Assembly: GCF_014873875.1 (NCBI RefSeq)
Contig: NZ_JADBEM010000001.1
Coordinates: 9,486,001 to 9,550,000, forward strand
Reading direction: 5' to 3'
Length of the DNA stretch: 64,000 nucleotides
From: Actinopolymorpha pittospori
GTDB lineage: Bacteria > Actinomycetota > Actinomycetes > Propionibacteriales > Actinopolymorphaceae
Below, piece by piece: positions 59,376 to 64,000 of the stretch (position 1 is the first letter of the stretch; each line of letters starts with the position of its first letter). Both the position numbers and the translations under genes were made by a program. The notes under the pieces are model-generated. The model was not told the origin of the DNA, ran no database searches, and worked only from the letters and a program-made list of their open reading frames with translations.

Positions 59376-60293
59376 TCAGACGAGCTGGCTTCCCCGTGAG
59401 CGTGAGCGTTCGAACGCGTCCAGTTTGGCCGGGTTGACGATCCACATGACGTGATGGATGCCCTCTGGGGATCCCTCGATGGTGAGCATCGTGACGCCGG
59501 AGCGACCACGGGGCACGAGCACGCCGGCGCGCCCGTTCACCTCGAGCCAGGTGAACTCGGCGCCCGGCCAGAACCGGGGTGCGAACGCGGCCAGGAACCT
59601 CGCCACCCGGTTGGTGCCCAGCAGGGGGAACCGCGCCGCCCCTCGGATGCCGCCGCCGTCGGAGGAGCTGACGACGTCGGCGGCGAAGAGATCTTCGAGA
59701 GCGCCGATGTTCCCGGTCTGGGCAGCGTCGAGGAATGCCTCCAGCAGCTGCCGGTGTTCGCTCTTGTCGATGGGCTCGCGTCGTACGGCACTGAGGTGTT
59801 TACGGGCGCGGCTCACGAGCTGGCGAGCGTTGACCGGGCTGAGCTGGAGGATCTCCGCTATCTGTGGGTAGGGGTAGACGAACGCCTCGCGCAGGACGTA
59901 CGCGGCGCGCTCGGTGGGAGTGAGTCTTTCGAGCAGGAGCAGGAAGGCGAGTTCGAGGTCCTCGCCGCGTTCGGCTCCCACCGCAGGGTCGATGCTGGTG
60001 TCGATGGGTTCGGGCAGCCACGGCCCGATGTAGGACTCGCGGCGGGCGCGGGCGGACTGAGCGACGTTGATCGCCAGCCGGGTGGTGATCAACGCCAAGA
60101 AGGCCGACGGGTTCTCGATGGTCGCGCGGTCGGTGTTCTGCCAGCGCACCCAGACCTCCTGCAGGATGTCCTCGGCTTCGGCCGCGCTGCCGAGCATGCG
60201 GTACGCGATGCCGAACAGGCGCGGCCGTAGCTCGACGAACGCGTTCGCGGCCTGCTCGAGTACGTTCGCCTCTTCCGCGGATTCCGTCTGCAT
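59376..60293 (-). CDS. ECF41-type RNA polymerase sigma factor
   Basis: 305 residues from the ATG at 60293. Region 2 (FVELRPRLFGIAYRMLGSAAEAEDILQEVWVRW), the ECF41 linker YIGPWLPEPI, region 4 (LTPTERAAYVLREAFVYPYPQIAEILQLSPVNARQLVSRARKHL) and the C-terminal SnoaL-like regulatory domain with the SSDGGGIRGAA motif. ECF41 factors carry their own regulatory domain instead of a separate anti-sigma factor. They are often next to an oxidoreductase or COE-type gene; here the neighbours are the sigma-like gene, an Ohr-like gene and an alpha/beta hydrolase. Confidence 0.92.
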   Translation of the reverse strand: MQTESAEEANVLEQAANAFVELRPRLFGIAYRMLGSAAEAEDILQEVWVRWQNTDRATIENPSAFLALITTRLAINVAQSARARRESYIGPWLPEPIDTSIDPAVGAERGEDLELAFLLLLERLTPTERAAYVLREAFVYPYPQIAEILQLSPVNARQLVSRARKHLSAVRREPIDKSEHRQLLEAFLDAAQTGNIGALEDLFAADVVSSSDGGGIRGAARFPLLGTNRVARFLAAFAPRFWPGAEFTWLEVNGRAGVLVPRGRSGVTMLTIEGSPEGIHHVMWIVNPAKLDAFERSRSRGSQLV

Positions 60294-60386
60294 GTCTTTT
60301 CCACGCCTCCGCTGGTGTGGAATCAACCTATCCACATCGATTCGGGCGCCGGCGAAGGGCCTTCGCCGCCCGCCGGACCGGCGTCG

Positions 60387-61106
60387 TCAGTCGCGGAGAT
60401 GGCGGACGGCCTCGAGGATGGTGTCGGCCACGGCGTCGGGCTGGGACGCCGCCAACGCGTGTGAGGCGCCGGGGATCTCCCTGGTTCCGCGTGCGGAGGC
60501 GCGCTCGGCCATGAACCGTGCCGCCGCGGCCGGGATGTTGAGGTCGCCCTCGCCGAAGACGAACCAGGACGGCGTGGTGCGCCATCCCGGCTCGGTCGCC
60601 GCCAGCCCTTCGGTCAGTGCCCGTTCGGTCACCGGACGCTGCGTCGCGGCCATCAGGGCGGCCTCGCCGGCGTCGAGATCGGCGCAGAACTGGTGGTGGA
60701 ACCGGTCCTCGGCGATGCGGAACTCGGTGCCGCCGGTGGCGACCGGGTAGGTGACCAGCGCGCCGCCGAGAGTGCTGCCTTCGAACTTGCCGGACAGCAG
60801 CAGTGCGCTCTCGCCGGGTTCAGGGGCGAAGGCGGCGACGTAGACCAGGGCACGCACGGCCGGATTCCCGGCCGCCGCCTGGGTGATCACCATGCCGCCG
60901 TAGGAGTGGCCGACCAGGATGACCGGGCGGCCGATGCCGGCGATCACGTCGCGTAGGTAGGTGGCGTCGCCCTCGACGCTGCGCAGCGGGTTCGCGGCGG
61001 CGACAGCGGTCAACGCATGGCTGTGCAGGCGTGGGAGGACGCGGTTCCAGCTGGCCGATTCGGCGAAGGCGCCGTGGACCAGGACGATGACGGGCTGGTC
61101 GTTCAT
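60387..61106 (-). CDS. Alpha/beta hydrolase
   Basis: 239 residues of the small esterase/EstC-like group (IVLVHGAFAESASW start). Nucleophile Ser in VGHSYGGMV, acid Asp in FGEGDLNIP and His in PGASHALAASQP. No signal peptide. It is upstream of the ECF41 gene on the same strand, separated by 93 bp, and downstream of the ferritin/CDGSH gene by 52 bp. Substrate unknown. Confidence 0.9.
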   Translation of the reverse strand: MNDQPVIVLVHGAFAESASWNRVLPRLHSHALTAVAAANPLRSVEGDATYLRDVIAGIGRPVILVGHSYGGMVITQAAAGNPAVRALVYVAAFAPEPGESALLLSGKFEGSTLGGALVTYPVATGGTEFRIAEDRFHHQFCADLDAGEAALMAATQRPVTERALTEGLAATEPGWRTTPSWFVFGEGDLNIPAAAARFMAERASARGTREIPGASHALAASQPDAVADTILEAVRHLRD

Positions 61107-61158
61107 CAGAAGGCCTTTCCGGTGTTCGGAGCCTGGTGAGCCTGGCAGGTGTGCCGGG

Positions 61159-62952
61159 TCATGGTGTTCTTCCTTCCTGGCCGGGTGTTTCCTCGCGGAA
61201 GCCGATCTCTCGGTGGGTTCCGTCGCACAGCGGCTTGTTGCCGGAGTGGCCGCAGCGGCACAGCGTCATCCGGTTGCGGGTCTCCAGCGGTTCACCGTCG
61301 GCCCGCAGGACCGGCACTCCACCGGTGACCCACAGTGCGCTGGCCAGGCCGTCCTCCTCCGCCAGGACCGAGATGGCCCGCGGAAGATCGGGTTCGATCG
61401 TGTCGCCGCCACGTTCGAGGGCGTAGCTGTAGGAGCCGGAGGGGCAGTGGTCGATGCGGCCCATGACGGTGGAGCGCACGTCGCTGTCGCCGGTGTCGGC
61501 GAGCATCTCGGCGATCGGCCTAGTGCGTCCGATGCAGAAGGCGGCGTGGATACACAACTCCCCCACCCGTTGCGCCGAGATCCTCACCCCGTCGTGCACA
61601 TGCTGCAGTTCCTCGTACGGCCGCACCCCCGCGGTTTCCGTGCCGTCGAACCCGATCACGGCGTGGGTGCCGTCGCAGAACGGCTTGGAGCCGGAGTGAC
61701 CGCAACGGCACAGCGCATAGGTGTCCTCGGTCTCCAGGGGCTCGCTGGTCTGCCAGGTCAGCGCGTCCTTCTCCGCGGAGACGATCTTGCGCTTACGTCT
61801 GAGTGGGAGGCCGCCGTACACGAGGTACGGGCCGTCGCGCAGGACGACGACCCGCTGCCGGTCGCCGACGCTCCACCGGCGCTGTTCGGGTGCCACGTAG
61901 TCGAAGGTGGGTCCGGCCGTGGTGCCGTCCTGGTCGGGCATCCTCATCAGGGACTGGGCCTGGGCCTTGAGCGCGTACATCGTGCCGGTGGCGACCGCGA
62001 GCAGCCTCGGGCTGCCGTTGAACGCCTGCTCGAGCAGGTGCAGGACGGCACTGTAGGTGTGGTTGAACTCTTCCTGGGCGGTGCGGATCGCGCTGCCTGG
62101 AGCGTGGTCGACCAGTCGTGGGTTGCGCCGCATCGGGAGCACGCCGGCCAGGTCCACCGAGATCGGCTCGCCGGTGGGCCCGGACTGCGGGGTGTCGCCG
62201 CGCTGGTAGCGCCGGCCGACCTTCAGCTCCTGGAACCGGTAGTAGTGCGCGACCTCGTCCCGTTCGGGGTGGAAGACGTCCTGGTCGCCGTCCCAGACCC
62301 CGCCGCGGGCCGTGCCCTCGCCCTGCTCGACGATCTCCTCCAGCGCCGCCAGCGCGGACTCCAGTCTGTCGACGGCGACCAGTCGCCCGGCGGTGTGCCG
62401 GAAGTGACCCGCGTTGATCTGGCGGGCCGGGTCGCCGCTGAAGACCGCCTGCTCGCCGAGCCGGTCGCACAGCAGGCGCAGTCCTTCCTCGATGGCGGCG
62501 TAGAACTGCCCGATCGTCTCGTAGTCCTCACCCTCCGCCGCGGCGCCGGGAGGGGCCGGCTGCTCGATCCGCAGGAACATCTCGAGTGCTTCCGCCCCGA
62601 ACGGGACGAGCGACAGTTCCAGCGAACGGTCCCCGTGCGGCAGGGGTCGGGGATGGGGCGGAAGCATCCGCGGGGTGTCGAGGCGTGGCCGTCCGCCGAC
62701 GGCGTTGAGCAGGTTCGCGGCCAGCGCGAGGTGCAACATCTCCTCGACGAAGACGCTGCCCACCACCTCGACGGCTTCGGGGTTTCGCTTCGGATCCAGC
62801 GAGTACAGCGCGCAGAGGTACGGCGGCAGGGTCGCGTGTTCCAGTTCGATCGCCCACTGCAGGTGTTCGCGAAGGCTCTCGAGCGTGTCGATCCGCGCCG
62901 TCGAGCCCGCGGTGGCGGACTCCTGGGTTTCCAGGTGTTTCATGGGTGTCAT
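61159..62952 (-). CDS. Ferritin-like / CDGSH / 4Fe-4S multi-domain iron protein
   Basis: 597 residues from the ATG at 62952 (another at 62943). Residues about 15-330 form a ferritin-like domain of the VioB/iminophenylpyruvate-dimer-synthase group: REHLQWAIELEHATLPPYL with Glu-Glu-His, VGSVFVEEMLHLALAANLL with Glu-x2-His. Then a CDGSH iron-sulfur motif (CRCGHSGSKPFCDGTH), a Cys-rich 4Fe-4S-like segment (ELCIHAAFCIG ... GRIDHCPSGSYSYAL), and a second CDGSH motif (CRCGHSGNKPLCDGTH) at the C-terminus. It has a di-iron site and up to three iron-sulfur clusters in one chain. It probably acts in redox chemistry or iron-sulfur signalling; reaction unknown. Confidence 0.88.
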   Translation of the reverse strand: MTPMKHLETQESATAGSTARIDTLESLREHLQWAIELEHATLPPYLCALYSLDPKRNPEAVEVVGSVFVEEMLHLALAANLLNAVGGRPRLDTPRMLPPHPRPLPHGDRSLELSLVPFGAEALEMFLRIEQPAPPGAAAEGEDYETIGQFYAAIEEGLRLLCDRLGEQAVFSGDPARQINAGHFRHTAGRLVAVDRLESALAALEEIVEQGEGTARGGVWDGDQDVFHPERDEVAHYYRFQELKVGRRYQRGDTPQSGPTGEPISVDLAGVLPMRRNPRLVDHAPGSAIRTAQEEFNHTYSAVLHLLEQAFNGSPRLLAVATGTMYALKAQAQSLMRMPDQDGTTAGPTFDYVAPEQRRWSVGDRQRVVVLRDGPYLVYGGLPLRRKRKIVSAEKDALTWQTSEPLETEDTYALCRCGHSGSKPFCDGTHAVIGFDGTETAGVRPYEELQHVHDGVRISAQRVGELCIHAAFCIGRTRPIAEMLADTGDSDVRSTVMGRIDHCPSGSYSYALERGGDTIEPDLPRAISVLAEEDGLASALWVTGGVPVLRADGEPLETRNRMTLCRCGHSGNKPLCDGTHREIGFREETPGQEGRTP

Positions 62953-63008
62953 GCCTCGGCTGTCGGAAGGGGCGGTCTTCACCGCAGGCAAAGGGACCCG
63001 GGTGCTCT

Positions 63009-63236
63009 TCACGTGCAGTGATCGCCCGGCCGGGACTCGCCCTCCAGGGTCTCGACCGCGTCGAGCAGACCCCGCAGGACGACCTCCTCGCGTTCGACGT
63101 CGGTCGGGTCGAACAGCCACTCGGTGACCGGAAGCGTGATCTCCTCTTCCGGGCGGCTCGCCTCGGCCTCGGTGAGTTCGACCTCGACCTCGGCCCTGAG
63201 CTCGTACAGGAACTCGTTCTCGCCGTTTGCGCTCAT
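63009..63236 (-). CDS. Small acidic protein upstream of ferritin/CDGSH gene
   Basis: 75 residues, strongly acidic, no family recognised: MSANGENEFLYELRAEVEVELTEAEASRPEEEI, written here only in part (EFLYELRAEVEVEL, then ITLPVTEWLFDPTDVEREEVVLRGLLDAVE). No Cys or signal peptide. Its ATG overlaps the stop of the decayed methyltransferase frame (ATGA), and the ferritin/CDGSH gene follows by 56 bp, so it may be a partner of that protein. Confidence 0.6.
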   Translation of the reverse strand: MSANGENEFLYELRAEVEVELTEAEASRPEEEITLPVTEWLFDPTDVEREEVVLRGLLDAVETLEGESRPGDHCT

Positions 63237-63489
63237 GTTTCCTCCATACGTGGCGTGGGTGGATGTTCGGAGGGCCGGCTGACCGCGTGGATCAGCCGTA
63301 CGGTGATCTGGTCGGCGGCGAACCGGTGGGTGAAGCGCTCACCCTGGTGGGCGGCCAACGTCGCGCGGCCGGACTCGCGCTGCCACGGCAGGTGGCCGGG
63401 ATGGCGTGCTGCCGTCCGAGTTGCTCGATGACGTCGGCGGTCCAACCCGCGACATCATCGAACTCGGCGACCATCGCCAACGCGGTCAA
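63233..63489 (-). pseudogene. Decayed SAM-dependent methyltransferase, internal deletion and frameshift
   Basis: Two protein-like fragments in different frames. The 5' piece (LTALAMVAEFDDVAGWTADVIEQLGRQHAIPATCRGSASPAA, from about 63489) matches the N-terminus of a class of SAM-dependent methyltransferases. The 3' piece, in the next frame (TLAAHQGERFTHRFAADQITVRLIHAVSR), matches the C-terminus of the same kind of protein. The catalytic middle, normally about 170 residues, is missing, and the join near 63370 is out of frame. This looks like an internal deletion. Confidence 0.5.
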
Positions 63490-63691
63490 CGGAGAAACTC
63501 CTGTCCAGTCATGGGAGCCTGGGCCCACGCGCCGGCCACCTGTCGTCGTCGTGGTCCGCGGAGATGGTGCGCGGAGATGGCGTGCGGATGAGGTGCGGAG
63601 CCCGCTCAGGACGGGCATGGGGCTCGGACAACCCGCTCCGGCCGACCTTCGAACTCGAAGCACATCTCACCCTCCAGTGCGGAGCCGGGAT

Positions 63692-64000
63692 CTACTTACC
63701 GGTCGCGTTCTGGACGAGCCAGTCGCGGTAGCGGATCGTGCCGAGGGCCGCGCCGTCGCCCGGAACCAGCGTCCGCTCGCCCGGCACGCTGCCGTAGTAG
63801 AGCGCGTGCGGGTCGGCGACCACCTCGCGCGGATCGCCCCAGGCAGCAAGGGCGTTCCGGAAGAACTCGTCCATCTGGAACTGCTCCGGCCCACCGATCT
63901 CGGTCCGGCCGTTCAGCGGCGAGCCCACCGCGACCCGACCGACCGCCAGGGCGACGTCCTCGCCCGCGATGGGCTGGTAGCGCACGGGCGCGATCCGCAC
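63692..64000 (-). CDS. NAD(P)-binding SDR/NmrA-like oxidoreductase, C-terminal part (5' end outside window)
   Basis: 102 visible residues, entering the window from the right edge. The sequence IAPVRYQPIAGEDVALAVGRVAVGSPLNGRTEIGGPEQF and a late DWLVQNATGK end fit the C-terminal substrate-binding part of NmrA/atypical SDR proteins; the Rossmann domain would lie outside the window. The gap 63490-63691 holds no gene that I can recognise. Confidence 0.75.
   Translation of the reverse strand: MRIAPVRYQPIAGEDVALAVGRVAVGSPLNGRTEIGGPEQFQMDEFFRNALAAWGDPREVVADPHALYYGSVPGERTLVPGDGAALGTIRYRDWLVQNATGK

Overview
The window is 64 kb of GC-rich DNA with dense, mostly short-gapped genes and many GTG starts. 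DUF397 and DUF5753 genes, a DUF3516 helicase, a large LuxR-type ATPase regulator and a possible F420-type oxidoreductase all point to the chromosome of a filamentous or soil actinomycete. No rRNA, tRNA, insertion sequence, integrase or CRISPR array is recognisable. Both edges cut genes: an ABC permease on the left and an NAD(P)-binding oxidoreductase on the right.

Layout. 0-3 kb is the end of a sugar-uptake and sugar-acid locus (permease, galactonate-dehydratase-like enzyme, LacI regulator). 3-9 kb is small-molecule housekeeping: a uridine-kinase-like protein, a SUMF1-fold protein, two regulator/oxidoreductase sets and a NUDIX hydrolase. 9-13 kb has a secreted repeat-bearing protein, a membrane protein and an MHS-type transporter. 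13.1-16.1 kb is an accessory patch: a DUF397 gene, a DUF5753 remnant without its HTH, and five small orphan genes, three of them with the same GAGAGGAC ribosome-binding leader. 16.3-22.1 kb is a second sugar-acid locus (glycerate kinase, enolase-superfamily dehydratase, unknown TIM-barrel-like protein, hydroxypyruvate-isomerase-like protein, FCD regulator).

22-29 kb holds an efflux pump with a divergent TetR gene (84-bp internal duplication and tandem operator-like dyads), two membrane proteins, an ArsR/AHSA1 pair behind a 36-bp palindrome, a secreted GDSL esterase and a GNAT enzyme. 29-33 kb has an HtrA-type protease, a truncated-haemoglobin/ankyrin fusion and a LysE exporter. 33-41 kb has a SRPBCC protein, a GAF sensor with a broken kinase core, an OtrA/TetM-type GTPase, an indolepyruvate/pyruvate decarboxylase with a divergent Lrp regulator, and an SDR. 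41-47 kb has a LuxR-type ATPase regulator coupled to a tiny gene, and a GH65 phosphorylase with its phosphoglucomutase.

47-55 kb has a membrane-anchored NTPase with about twelve 36-residue TPR-like repeats, glyA behind a ZTP (pfl) riboswitch, and a DUF3516 helicase. 55-64 kb is a stress-flavoured set: a His-rich protein, a phosphoribosyltransferase-DUF2267 fusion, an Ohr-like protein lacking its peroxidatic Cys, a sigma-like protein without region 4 beside an ECF41 sigma factor, an alpha/beta hydrolase, a ferritin-like/CDGSH iron-sulfur fusion and a decayed methyltransferase gene.

The most unusual items are the globin-ankyrin fusion, the degenerate GAF sensor, the Cys-to-Ser Ohr homologue, the PRT-DUF2267 fusion that keeps an internal start signal, the sigma-like protein lacking region 4, the ferritin/CDGSH multi-cluster protein and the 13-16 kb orphan patch. 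All functions are read from sequence motifs by eye; no database search was run.
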